Origin: Verrucomicrobiia bacterium
GTDB taxonomy: Bacteria; Verrucomicrobiota; Verrucomicrobiia; Limisphaerales; JADLHS01
DNA: 64,000 nucleotides
Assembly (NCBI GenBank): GCA_023953615.1
Contig: JAMLJH010000001.1
Coordinates: 2,335,360-2,399,359 of the forward strand
Direction of reading: 5' to 3'
The position numbers were made by a program, and so were the translations under genes. Shown in pieces: positions 8,127 to 16,531 of this stretch. Position 1 is the first letter of the stretch; every line of letters starts with the position of its first letter. Below the pieces are notes generated by a model. That model was not told the DNA's origin. It did not search any database and saw only the letters and a program-made list of their open reading frames with translations.

Positions 8127-9862
8127 GCACACCGGATACCACCCAGCCCGCGCCGCCGCCGATCGAAAAGATCAAGATCAAGATTGACGGGCGCGAAGTC
8201 GAAGTGCCGAAGCTCTCGCCGGATTGGCAGGGCAAACCGGCGCCCACCACCATGTTGCAGGCGTGCAAAATGGTGCGCAATGACATCCCGCACTATTGCT
8301 GGCATCCCAAGCTGCCCATCGCCGGGAATTGCCGCATGTGCCTCGTCGAGTTTGGCACCCCGGCGCTCGGGCCGGATCGCAAACCCTTGCTGAACCCCGA
8401 TGGCACGCCGGTGATCCGCAAGTCGCCGCGTCCGGCCATCGCCTGCGCCACGCCGATTTCGCCCGGCATGGAAATTTATACACAGACTCCCGGCGTGAAA
8501 CAGATGCGCGAGGGCGTGCTGGAATTTCTGCTCATTAATCATCCGCTCGATTGTCCGATTTGCGACAAGGCGGGCGAATGTAAGTTGCAGGAGTATTCGC
8601 TGGATTACGGTGAAAGCGCCAGCCGCCTGGTCGAGCCGAAGGTACACAAGCCCAAGGCCGAGGACCTCGGGCCGCGCATTGTGCTGGATGCCGAGCGTTG
8701 CATCATGTGTTCGCGCTGCATCCGGTTCACTCGCGATGTGGCCGGCGACGACGCGTTGAGCTTTGTGAATCGCGGCAGCTACAGCACGTTGACCGCGTAT
8801 CCCGGCAAACCGTTCGACAACAATTACACGCTGAACACGGTGGACATTTGTCCCGTCGGCGCGCTCACCTCCAAGGATTTCCGCTTCCAAATGCGCACCT
8901 GGTTTCTCAAGGAAACCAAAAGCATTTGCACGAGTTGCGCCACGGGTTGCAACATCCTCATCGGTTCGCGGGAAGGGAAAATCCATCGCTACACCCCGCG
9001 CGAAAATGACGGCGTGAACGGCCCGTGGATGTGTGATGCCGGACGGTTGAATTACAAATGGATTCATCGCGAAGACCGGTTGAAGGACGTGCTGGTGCGC
9101 GGCGAGAAATCCACCTGGACCACCGCGCTTAGTGAAATTGCCGAGAAGCTGAAACAAGCGCCGGCCGGATCGGTGGCCATCATCGCCTCGGCCCGGCAAA
9201 CCAACGAAGAGCTGTGGCTGTTGAGCAAGCTCAAGGCGAAGCTCGGCGCAATCAGCGATTCCATTCCGCGCATCGGCAAAGGGGATCATTTGCTTTTGGA
9301 TGCGGACAAAAATCCGAACACCAACGGCGCCCGGCTCACGGGCATCAGTTTCACGGAAATGGGCATCAACCTCGCGAAGATGGCCGAGGGCATTGCCAGC
9401 GGCGCAATTAAGACCCTGATCGTGTTCGGGGAGGATTTGTTGATGCACTCGGTCGAGAGTGACCAACTGGGCGCGAAAGAACTCACCAGCGAAGTGGTGC
9501 AGGAACACGGCATTACCGCGGAGCTGCTCGGCAAGTTGGAGACGTTGATCGTCAGTGACATTTTACCGAACGCAACGGCGAAGTACGCGCATTACGTTTT
9601 GCCCGGTTGCGCTCACGCCGAGAAACGGGGTTCGTTCACGAATCGCGAAGGTCGGGTGCAGCGTTTCATGCAGGCGATCCAGCCGCCGGGCGATGCGCGC
9701 GCCGAATGGGATTTTTTACACGATGTGGTTTACAACGTCACCGGCCGCAGCGGTTTTCAAACCATCGAGGGGCTGTTCAACGAGATGGCGAAGGATGTTC
9801 CCGCGTTCAACAGTTTGACCTGGGCGGGGCTGGGGGATATCGGCGTAACGGTGAAGATTTGA
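8123..9862 (+). CDS. nuoG: NADH-quinone oxidoreductase subunit G (short form)
   Basis: The 75-kDa iron-sulfur subunit of the NADH module. N-terminal [2Fe-2S] ligands are seen in [17 protein letters not shown], the His/Cys-type [4Fe-4S] region in [13 protein letters not shown], and two further cluster motifs in [12 protein letters not shown] with DICPVGAL, then [10 protein letters not shown]. The molybdopterin-oxidoreductase-like C-terminal part is shortened, giving 579 residues against roughly 700-900 in many homologues. It starts with GTG preceded by AAGGAAGGAG that lies within the end of the GxxExxY gene, so its translation now depends on signals inside the insert. Confidence 0.95.
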   Translation: MSTPDTTQPAPPPIEKIKIKIDGREVEVPKLSPDWQGKPAPTTMLQACKMVRNDIPHYCWHPKLPIAGNCRMCLVEFGTPALGPDRKPLLNPDGTPVIRKSPRPAIACATPISPGMEIYTQTPGVKQMREGVLEFLLINHPLDCPICDKAGECKLQEYSLDYGESASRLVEPKVHKPKAEDLGPRIVLDAERCIMCSRCIRFTRDVAGDDALSFVNRGSYSTLTAYPGKPFDNNYTLNTVDICPVGALTSKDFRFQMRTWFLKETKSICTSCATGCNILIGSREGKIHRYTPRENDGVNGPWMCDAGRLNYKWIHREDRLKDVLVRGEKSTWTTALSEIAEKLKQAPAGSVAIIASARQTNEELWLLSKLKAKLGAISDSIPRIGKGDHLLLDADKNPNTNGARLTGISFTEMGINLAKMAEGIASGAIKTLIVFGEDLLMHSVESDQLGAKELTSEVVQEHGITAELLGKLETLIVSDILPNATAKYAHYVLPGCAHAEKRGSFTNREGRVQRFMQAIQPPGDARAEWDFLHDVVYNVTGRSGFQTIEGLFNEMAKDVPAFNSLTWAGLGDIGVTVKI

Positions 9863-9865
9863 AAA

Positions 9866-10117
9866 ATGGCAACGCGCATCCATCCTCACGCACAGCAACG
9901 TCTGGCTGAACGTGGAGCGACCGAAGCGGAAGTCCTGGCGACGGTGCCGGACGGCGGTTCGTTCCCTGCGAAGATGGGACGAACGGGATTTCGTCGTAAC
10001 TTCCCATTTGGAGGGAAGTGGTGGGGAAAATATTATGCGAATAAACAGGTGATTGCCTACGCGGTGCGTGAGCAGCGCGACTGGTTGGTCATCACGGTCA
10101 TAACAAAGTTTTTTTGA
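9866..10117 (+). CDS. DUF4258 domain protein
   Basis: An 83-residue protein with the DUF4258 pattern: an early HPHAQQRLAERG helix, then a strand-rich half ending in WLVITVITKFF. DUF4258 proteins are thought to have a RelE-like toxin fold. It starts three bases after nuoG and is followed one base later by a DUF2283 gene, a pairing seen in many genomes and suspected to be a toxin-antitoxin module. It lies in the nuoG/nuoH junction and has no expected role in complex I. The module reading is inference from family pairing. Confidence 0.82.
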   Translation: MATRIHPHAQQRLAERGATEAEVLATVPDGGSFPAKMGRTGFRRNFPFGGKWWGKYYANKQVIAYAVREQRDWLVITVITKFF

Positions 10118-10118
10118 A

Positions 10119-10361
10119 ATGAAACTAACGTACGATCCTCGGTATAACATCGCTTATATCCGCCTGTTGAAGAAAAAGGCGCAGGTGGAAACCATCCAGG
10201 TCAGCGATGAGTTGAATATCGATATTGCACCTGATGGTCGCGTCTATGGCATTGAGCTTCTGAACGCCAACAAACAATTGCGCTCTCAAGACGGCGGACG
10301 ACTGGTCGTGCGCAACGAAGCGGCGGGCGAAGAAATCGAATTGCCGTTGGCGAAACAGTGA
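10119..10361 (+). CDS. DUF2283 domain protein
   Basis: An 80-residue protein that fits DUF2283, with the characteristic start KLTYDPRYNIAYIRL and the central VSDELNIDIAPDGRVYGIEL. Proteins of this family are usually short, beta-rich and found beside DUF4258 genes; an antitoxin-like role is suspected but not shown. It begins one base after the DUF4258 gene and ends four bases before nuoH, so the pair fits exactly between two nuo genes. Confidence 0.85.
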   Translation: MKLTYDPRYNIAYIRLLKKKAQVETIQVSDELNIDIAPDGRVYGIELLNANKQLRSQDGGRLVVRNEAAGEEIELPLAKQ

Positions 10362-10365
10362 ATCA

Positions 10366-11442
10366 ATGAGTGCCTGGTTTAACAGTTTGGATGCCACGAC
10401 CCAAATGGTGCTGTTCACAGCGCTGAAGGCGATCGTAAGTTTTGCCATCTTGATGACGATGGTGGCCTACACGGTGTTGCTGGAGCGGCGCCTGTGCGCC
10501 TGGGTGCAGGATCGGCTGGGGCCAAACCGGGTCGGCCCGTTCGGGCTGTTGCAACCCGCTGCCGATGGCATCAAGGCGTTCTTCAAGGAGGAATTCACCC
10601 CCGCGCACGTGCGCAAGGTGCTTTTCGTGCTGGCGCCGATGATTGCGCTCGCGCCGGCGATTTTGAATCTCGCCATCATTCCGTTCGGTTCGACGCTGGG
10701 GCGGCAACCCATGGTGTTGGCCGATCTCAACATCGGTATTCTCTACACGTTCGGCATTGTGTCGCTCGGCGTTTACAGCCTGGTGCTGGCCGGTTACGCG
10801 AGCAATTCCAAGTTCCCGTTCCTGGGGGGCATTCGCTCCAGCGCGCAACTCATCTCTTACGAGATTGCGATGGGTATGAGCGTGATTCCGGTCTTTCTTT
10901 ACGTGGGCGATTTGAACCTCAGTGCCATCATCGCCGCGCAAACTGGAACGCAACTCGGTTTCCTCCCCAACTGGTTGGTGATCCAGAATCCGATGACTTT
11001 TCTGGCTTTCTGTCTGTTTCTGATCGCGTCGTTCGCGGAAACCAACCGCACGCCCTTCGATCTGCCCGAGGCCGAACAGGAGCTGGCCGGCGGTTACAAC
11101 ATCGAATACAGCTCGATCAAATTTGCGATGTTTTTCATGGGCGAATACGCGAACATGATTCTGGCCTCGGCCATGATGGTGACGCTGTTTTTCGGCGGCT
11201 GGACGTTGCCGTGGTTCGGGCTGGATCAACCGGCGTCCACGTTGCCGGGCGGCGTGTTGCACATCGTGATTTTCCTGGCCAAAGTTTTCGCCTTCCTGGT
11301 GCTCTTCGTTTGGGTGCGCTGGATGTGGCCGCGTTTTCGTTACGATCAATTGATGGATCTCGGCTGGCGCCGGATGATTCCGGTGGCCTTAGTCAACATC
11401 GTGGTCACGGCCATCTGGTTGTGGTGGAGGAGCCTAAAATGA
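10366..11442 (+). CDS. nuoH: NADH-quinone oxidoreductase subunit H
   Basis: The membrane subunit that joins the peripheral and membrane arms and forms part of the quinone chamber. The 358-residue protein has about eight hydrophobic segments. Conserved loops are visible: ERRLCAWVQDRLGPNRVGP near residue 40, the LISYEIAMG region, and ETNRTPFDLPEAEQELAGG near residue 225. Start and length are normal. Downstream, 190 bases including two hairpins separate it from an inserted REP-associated transposase gene, with nuoI beyond. Confidence 0.96.
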   Translation: MSAWFNSLDATTQMVLFTALKAIVSFAILMTMVAYTVLLERRLCAWVQDRLGPNRVGPFGLLQPAADGIKAFFKEEFTPAHVRKVLFVLAPMIALAPAILNLAIIPFGSTLGRQPMVLADLNIGILYTFGIVSLGVYSLVLAGYASNSKFPFLGGIRSSAQLISYEIAMGMSVIPVFLYVGDLNLSAIIAAQTGTQLGFLPNWLVIQNPMTFLAFCLFLIASFAETNRTPFDLPEAEQELAGGYNIEYSSIKFAMFFMGEYANMILASAMMVTLFFGGWTLPWFGLDQPASTLPGGVLHIVIFLAKVFAFLVLFVWVRWMWPRFRYDQLMDLGWRRMIPVALVNIVVTAIWLWWRSLK

Positions 11443-11529
11443 GAGCGAAGGTAACAACTCAAACGCGCGTTAACCGTCGGGTGTTTGGCTTTGGCCTAAC
11501 GCAGGCTGGAACGCCGTTTCTCTCATTAG

Positions 11530-11591
11530 CACCCAGCTTCAGCTGGGTGTTAACGATTCGAAATAACGCAAAAACCGTTTTAACGGTTTTT
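11530..11591. repeat. two REP-type hairpins upstream of the transposase
   Basis: Hairpin one at 11530-11549 is CACCCAGCT, loop TC, AGCTGGGTG. Hairpin two at 11570-11591 is AAAAACCGTT, loop TT, AACGGTTTTT. Both stems are perfect. The same two stem types recur in reverse order after the transposase gene. Confidence 0.85.
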
Positions 11592-11631
11592 CAGATCGGG
11601 AGTAGAGCCGAATATTGCCCATGACCAACCT

Positions 11632-12084
11632 ATGCCACTCCATTCCTATACGCGTTGTTGGTTGCACATGGTTTGGGCAACAATCGAGCGGCGTCCGCTT
11701 TTGCCAAAACCGGCGGCAGCAAGGTTGTCAGCGCATTTGCACGAGCATGCCCACAAGAAAGGCATCTACATGAAGATCAACTTTGTCAATGCTGACCACA
11801 CCCACGTGCTGGTGGACTTGCCCGTCGGCAAGGCGATTGATGAAGTAGTGCAATTGCTAAAAGGTGAATCATCGCACTGGGTGAACGAAAGCAACCTGAT
11901 TGCAGGCAAGTTCGGGTGGCAACGCGGTTATGGCGCTTTTTCCGTTTCCCATTCCGGGGTGAACGAGGTGTGCGCTTATATCGCCCGACAGGAAGAGCAT
12001 CACCGGAAAAAGACTTTCTCCGAAGAATTAAGGCAATTTGTCGAACGCTATGGATTAGCATGGCAAGAGGAGGAAAACCGTTGA
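11632..12084 (+). CDS. REP-associated tyrosine transposase (Y1/IS200-like)
   Basis: A 150-residue single-domain transposase of the Y1 HUH class. The metal-binding HUH motif is HTH at residues 56-58 (NADHTHVLVDLP), and the likely nucleophile is Tyr116 in CAYIARQEEHH. Nested hairpins flank it on both sides in mirror order, the layout expected for a RAYT that recognises REP sequences. Its stop codon lies inside the first downstream hairpin. It sits between nuoH and nuoI on the operon strand. Mobilisation in cis or in trans is possible but cannot be judged here. Confidence 0.88.
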   Translation: MPLHSYTRCWLHMVWATIERRPLLPKPAAARLSAHLHEHAHKKGIYMKINFVNADHTHVLVDLPVGKAIDEVVQLLKGESSHWVNESNLIAGKFGWQRGYGAFSVSHSGVNEVCAYIARQEEHHRKKTFSEELRQFVERYGLAWQEEENR

Positions 12085-12132
12085 AACGGTTTTCCCAACT
12101 GGGCCTCGAACCCACCCGGCTGAAGCCGGGTG
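12072..12132. repeat. two REP-type hairpins downstream of the transposase
   Basis: Hairpin at 12072-12095 is GGAAAACCGTT, loop GA, AACGGTTTTCC, and contains the transposase stop. Hairpin at 12113-12132 is CACCCGGCT, loop GA, AGCCGGGTG. They mirror the upstream pair in order and sequence, differing by a compensatory A-T to G-C change in the CACCC stem. Confidence 0.85.
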
Positions 12133-12147
12133 CTATTGAGATTTGAA

Positions 12148-12690
<543 letters not shown>

Positions 12691-12696
12691 AAACAC

Positions 12697-13206
12697 ATGG
12701 CCATCCCTGATTTCTTATTCTATCTCTTCGCGGCGGCTACGCTGATCTTCGGCGCACTGGTCATCGCGAATCCGTTCAGCCGTAATCCGGTCACGAGCGC
12801 GATGTTTCTGGTGCTGACGATTGTCTCGCTCGCCGGATTGTTCGTCTTGTTGCGGGCCTTCTTCCTTGCGGCGGTGCAGGTGATTGTTTATGCGGGCGCG
12901 GTCATGGTGTTGTTTCTCTTTGTCATCATGCTGCTGGATTTGAAGGAAGAGGAACGCCGCCGAGTCAAGCTGGCCGGGTTGGTGGCGGGCGTGGTTTCCG
13001 TGGGCGCCATTGTGGCTTTGTTCGTGCGCTCGCTGCTCGCGTCGTCGCCGGGCCAGGATTTGCCCGCCCCGACCGCCGTTGGCGACACCGCCGCGCTGGG
13101 CAAACTGTTGTTCACCAATTACCTGTTGCCGTTCGAGATCGTTTCCATCCTGCTCCTGGTGGCCATGGTGGGGGTGATTCTCCTGAGTAAAAAAGATTTG
13201 AAATAA
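12697..13206 (+). CDS. nuoJ: NADH-quinone oxidoreductase subunit J
   Basis: A membrane subunit of the complex I proton-pumping arm (169 residues, five hydrophobic segments). The conserved third helix with its pi-bulge region appears as AVQVIVYAGAVMVLFLFVIMLL around residues 60-80, followed by a charged KEEERRR turn. It begins six bases after nuoI and is separated from nuoK by a palindromic TAACG element rather than by the usual overlap. Confidence 0.95.
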   Translation: MAIPDFLFYLFAAATLIFGALVIANPFSRNPVTSAMFLVLTIVSLAGLFVLLRAFFLAAVQVIVYAGAVMVLFLFVIMLLDLKEEERRRVKLAGLVAGVVSVGAIVALFVRSLLASSPGQDLPAPTAVGDTAALGKLLFTNYLLPFEIVSILLLVAMVGVILLSKKDLK

Positions 13207-13311
13207 AATGCGTTACAGCGTTACCGAGTTAAACGGTTACAGCGGCCAAACGCCGCTGCGTCAGTCTCGTTTTAACGATTCAACGTTTTAACGATGTAAC
13301 GATTCGAAGAA
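13207..13311. repeat. TAACG-type palindromic intergenic element, copy 1
   Basis: The 105-base nuoJ/nuoK gap holds outer inverted repeats CGTTACAGCGTTA (13211-13223) and TAACGATGTAACG (13289-13301), plus further TTTAACGATT units and an inner GCGGC/GCCGC-type stem. It shares its motif with the nuoK/nuoL gap and the gap before moxR. Confidence 0.65.
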
Positions 13312-13617
13312 ATGAACGTAGGACTGGAACATTATCTGGTGGTGAGCGCGCTGTTGTTCGCGCTGGGGCTGCTCGGCGTGATCACGCGCCGCAATCTGCT
13401 CGTGATGTACATGTCGCTGGAGTTGATGCTCAATGCGGCGAATCTGGCGTTGGTTTCCTTTTCCCGGTTCAACGACAATCTCGACGGGCAGATGGTGGTG
13501 TTTTTTGTAATCACCGTTGCCGCGGCCGAAGTGGCGGTGGGGTTGGCCCTGATTGTGGCGCTCTATCGCAAGCGCCGCTCCGCGCATGTGGAGGATTTGA
13601 CGAGCCTGAGAAATTAA
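13312..13617 (+). CDS. nuoK: NADH-quinone oxidoreductase subunit K
   Basis: A small antiporter-like (MrpC-type) membrane subunit of complex I with three transmembrane helices over 101 residues. The conserved second helix carries the acidic residue in [14 protein letters not shown], and the third carries [16 protein letters not shown] with its glutamate. Both glutamates belong to the proton-transfer chain. Start and length are canonical. The gene stands between two TAACG palindromic elements. Confidence 0.96.
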   Translation: MNVGLEHYLVVSALLFALGLLGVITRRNLLVMYMSLELMLNAANLALVSFSRFNDNLDGQMVVFFVITVAAAEVAVGLALIVALYRKRRSAHVEDLTSLRN

Positions 13618-13639
13618 GGCAACCACCAATGGACACGAA

Positions 13640-13751
13640 TAAACACGAATCTGTTAAGACGTTAAAACGTTGCCCCGTTAAATCGGGCGATTCGTCCGGC
13701 GTGAAGTTCGTGGCAACGATGCAGTATTTTAACCTTGTAACGCTTTAGCGA
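13640..13751. repeat. TAACG-type palindromic intergenic element, copy 2
   Basis: The nuoK/nuoL gap contains GTTAAGACGTTAAAACGTTG at 13654-13673 and a weakly complementary TTTTAACCTTGTAACGC end near 13728-13745. The interior GTTGCC and GAAGTTCGT segments resemble the element before moxR. The inverted repeat is poorer than in the other two copies. Confidence 0.5.
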
Positions 13752-15665
13752 ATGATCTTGGACCAGTTACCTTGGATAATCCTGTTCCTGCCGCTGGTGG
13801 CGACCGGATTGATTACGTTGTTTACGCAACGCAACCGGGCCGTCAGCGCCACGCTGTCCATCGGCGCCATTTGCGCGAGTTTCGTCCTCACGCTCACGCT
13901 CATTAAGTTAGGCGGTTGGGAAACGCGCGAGGTCGCCGTCAATTGGCTGGCCATCGGCGACTTCAACGTGAGCTTCGGTCTCAAGCTCGACGCGCTGAGT
14001 TTGATGATGCTGCTCATCGTCACCGGCGTGGGCAGCATCATTCATATCTTCTCGTACGGCTACATGCGGGACGATCCCGGTTTCTCGCGTTTCTTCGCGT
14101 GCATGAGCCTGTTCACGTTCTCGATGCTCGGCATCGTGCTCGCCACCGATTTCCTGCAATTGTTCATCGCCTGGGAACTGGTCGGCCTGTCGAGCTACCT
14201 GCTCATCGGATTTTGGTTTGAAAAGCCCAGCGCCGCCGATGCCGCGAAAAAAGCGTTCATCACAAACCGACTGGGCGACTTTGGGTTCATCTTGGGAATC
14301 TTAACTTTCTGGGCGCTGGCAGGCTCGCTTGGATTCGACGCTATTAAAGCTTGGATGGAAAAAGGAATCGATCCCGGCACGAAAGACATATTGGTCGTTC
14401 ATTTAGGGTTGGGCTTCGCCGGCCTTCTGATCTTCTGCGGCGCGGTTGGCAAGTCCGCGCAATTCCCGCTGCACGTCTGGTTGCCCGACGCGATGGAAGG
14501 TCCAACGCCCGTCAGCGCGCTCATCCACGCTGCCACGATGGTTGCCGCTGGCGTTTACATGCTCTGTCGCGTGTTTTTCATCTTCACGCCGGATGCCCTC
14601 ACCGTCATTGCCTGGATCGGCGGATTTACCGCATTGCTCGCCGCGCTGATTGCCGTGCAGCAAAACGACATCAAACGCATCCTCGCCTACTCGACGCTCT
14701 CACAACTCGGCTACATGGTGATGGCGGTGGGTTTGGGCGGACCGACCTCGGCAATGTTTCATCTCACCACGCACGCGTTTTTCAAAGCCCTGCTGTTCCT
14801 CGGCGCGGGTTCAGTGATCATCGCGCTGCATCACGAACAGGACATTTGGAAGATGGGCGGACTGCGCAAGAAAATGCCGGTGACGTTCTGGACGTTTCTG
14901 GTGGCCACCCTGGCGCTCTGCGGCGTGCCGCCGTTCAGCGGCTTTTACTCCAAAGACGCCATCCTCGCTCAGGCCTGGCAGAGTGCATCGGAGCATCCGT
15001 TTAGTGGTTACGCGCTGTTTGGCATCGGCACTCTCGTCGCGGTGCTGACCACGTTCTACATGTTCCGCCTGCTCTACGTGGCGTTCCTTGGCGAAGCCAA
15101 AGTGCCCGAGGCTGAACATGCGCATGAATCGCCCGGGGTAATGATCTGGCCGCTGCGCATTTTGGGGGTTGCGAGCATCGTCGGTGGCTTGATTGGCATC
15201 AGCCAATTATTCGATTCGCAATTTGACAATGTTGCGGCCGGTGAGGCCGATTCCACGGGTTGGTTCACGCAAATCATCGCGCCATTTTTACATGCGCCGG
15301 TGGCGGCGTTCAGTGGTTTGATTGCCGTGGCCATTGGTTTTCTTGCCGCCCGCGCGCTTTACGCCCAAGCCCAGAGCGATCCGCTGCCCGCCAAGCTCGG
15401 CGCGCTGTCCCGGGCGATGGCGAACCGCTTTTACTTCGACGAAATTTATGAAGCCACGGTCATCCGGCTGCACGATACGATTGCGGCAATTGCCGCTTGG
15501 ATGGACCGCTGGATTGTTGAGGGCTTTTGCATTGGCTTTGTGCGCGGCGGAACGGATTTGGCCGGCCGCGCCTTGACCCAGTTCCAAACCGGCAATCTCC
15601 GGACCTACGCCTTCCTGTTCGCGGTTGGGGTGGCGGTGGTGCTGTGGTTCGTGCTTGGGAAGTAA
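13752..15665 (+). CDS. nuoL: NADH-quinone oxidoreductase subunit L
   Basis: The largest antiporter-like pump subunit of complex I, 637 residues with about 16 helices and the long lateral helix near the C-terminus. Family marks include the FIAWELVGLSSYLLIGFW segment with its key glutamate, KSAQFPLHVWLPDAMEGPTP with its lysine, and VSALIHAATMVAAGVY. Length and start are normal. It is followed one base later by a truncated second start of nuoM, not by nuoM itself. Confidence 0.97.
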   Translation: MILDQLPWIILFLPLVATGLITLFTQRNRAVSATLSIGAICASFVLTLTLIKLGGWETREVAVNWLAIGDFNVSFGLKLDALSLMMLLIVTGVGSIIHIFSYGYMRDDPGFSRFFACMSLFTFSMLGIVLATDFLQLFIAWELVGLSSYLLIGFWFEKPSAADAAKKAFITNRLGDFGFILGILTFWALAGSLGFDAIKAWMEKGIDPGTKDILVVHLGLGFAGLLIFCGAVGKSAQFPLHVWLPDAMEGPTPVSALIHAATMVAAGVYMLCRVFFIFTPDALTVIAWIGGFTALLAALIAVQQNDIKRILAYSTLSQLGYMVMAVGLGGPTSAMFHLTTHAFFKALLFLGAGSVIIALHHEQDIWKMGGLRKKMPVTFWTFLVATLALCGVPPFSGFYSKDAILAQAWQSASEHPFSGYALFGIGTLVAVLTTFYMFRLLYVAFLGEAKVPEAEHAHESPGVMIWPLRILGVASIVGGLIGISQLFDSQFDNVAAGEADSTGWFTQIIAPFLHAPVAAFSGLIAVAIGFLAARALYAQAQSDPLPAKLGALSRAMANRFYFDEIYEATVIRLHDTIAAIAAWMDRWIVEGFCIGFVRGGTDLAGRALTQFQTGNLRTYAFLFAVGVAVVLWFVLGK

Positions 15666-15666
15666 G

Positions 15667-15765
15667 ATGACAACGCTAACTCTAATTTTTCTTTTGCCGC
15701 TGCTTGCCGCCGTCGCGCTGGCGCTGGTCCCGCGTAATCTGTCCATCATCATGCGCGGCGTAGGC
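15667..15765 (+). pseudogene. truncated 5' copy of nuoM (about 32 codons)
   Basis: Directly after nuoL lies a frame whose first 32 codons match the start of the complete nuoM at 16531: MTTLTLIF, then LPLLAAV, LALVPRN and MRGV in both. The two copies differ mainly at third positions in the first ten codons and are nearly identical thereafter, with only three amino-acid changes (Leu/Ala, Ala/Val, Ile/Val). After the shared GCGCGGCGT the sequence turns into the NYN gene leader and the frame runs on as nonsense to 15903. It marks the original junction of nuoL and nuoM before the NYN gene was inserted or imported. Confidence 0.85.
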
Positions 15766-15781
15766 GTTTCAAAATCCGCGG

Positions 15782-15810
15782 TTGACAAATTTCAGCCAAA
15801 ACGGTTACTT
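15782..15810 (+). promoter_or_regulatory. candidate sigma70-type promoter for the NYN gene
   Basis: TTGACA at 15782-15787, a 17-base spacer, then TTACTT at 15805-15810. The -35 box is perfect and the -10 is weak. It lies in the non-coding leader between the truncated nuoM start and the NYN ORF, in front of two hairpins. Confidence 0.4.
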
Positions 15811-15816
15811 ATCCGG

Positions 15817-15886
15817 AGTGCTTCGGCACTAGATTTATCTGCCCCCCGCGGACACGCCGAAAGGCCTCTTGCGGGGTTATTTTTTC
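15817..15886 (+). terminator. structured leader with UUCG hairpin and terminator-like stem
   Basis: First hairpin at 15817-15830 is AGTGC, loop TTCG, GCACT. The second, 15843-15876, has outer stem CCCCGC/GCGGGG with an inner GCC-GAAA-GGC hairpin and is followed by TTATTTTTT. The second resembles an intrinsic terminator placed just before the NYN start codon at 15893, so attenuation is plausible. Confidence 0.5.
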
Positions 15887-15892
15887 TCTCTC

Positions 15893-16531
15893 ATGCCTGC
15901 TGAACCAGCCATTAAGCGCGCAATGGTTTTTGTGGATGGCCAGAACTTGTTCTACGCCGCCAAGCAGGTTTTTGGTTACACGTATCCGAATTACGACATT
16001 GCTCTGCTGTCGGCAAAAGTCTGTCAGCAGCAGAATTGGCAATTGACGCAAACGCGGTTCTACACCGGTATCCCAAATTCCGACGACGACGCGACGTGGA
16101 GTCATTTTTGGAAGGCAAAGCTGGCGCAAATGGGACGGCAGGGCGTCCACGTTTTCTCACGTCCGTTGCGATATCGCTTGCACACAATCCGCCTACCAGA
16201 TGGCCGCCCGTATTCTGTCCCGGTGGCTCAAGAAAAAGGCGTGGATGTCCGACTGGCGATTGATGTGGTTGGTCTGGCGTACCGGAATCAATTCGATGTG
16301 GCGATCATTTTCAGTCAGGACCAAGACTTGTCGGAGGTCGCCGATGAAATCCGTGTGATTGCCAAGGAACAGAACCGTTGGTTGAAAATCGCGTCGGCCT
16401 TTCCTATAAGTCCCGTCCCGCACAACGCGCGGGGTATCAATGGGACGGATTGGATCACCATTGATCGGATGACTTATGATGCCTGCCTGGATACGCGAGA
16501 CTATCGCCTGAAACGGAGATCCAAAAGCTGA
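15893..16531 (+). CDS. NYN domain protein (PIN-like ribonuclease fold)
   Basis: A 212-residue protein of the NYN/LabA type, a PIN-related fold with acidic metal-binding residues and presumed RNase activity. The first strand with its aspartate is MVFVDGQNLFY (Asp15), a second acidic cluster is EKGVDVRLAIDVV, and a third is FSQDQDLSEVADEI, the expected order. The start is the ATG at 15893; a TTG at 15869 lies inside the terminator-like hairpin. Its stop overlaps the ATG of the complete nuoM (TGATG). It sits between the two nuoM starts and has its own structured leader, so it may be expressed independently of the operon. Confidence 0.85.
   Translation: MPAEPAIKRAMVFVDGQNLFYAAKQVFGYTYPNYDIALLSAKVCQQQNWQLTQTRFYTGIPNSDDDATWSHFWKAKLAQMGRQGVHVFSRPLRYRLHTIRLPDGRPYSVPVAQEKGVDVRLAIDVVGLAYRNQFDVAIIFSQDQDLSEVADEIRVIAKEQNRWLKIASAFPISPVPHNARGINGTDWITIDRMTYDACLDTRDYRLKRRSKS

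Noticed and set aside
7976..9508. A 510-codon open frame antisense to nuoG, and a similar 328-codon frame antisense to nuoH at 10363-11349.
   Set aside because: Both are Arg/His-rich shadows of strongly conserved genes and have no family features. High GC at third positions of the real genes explains them.
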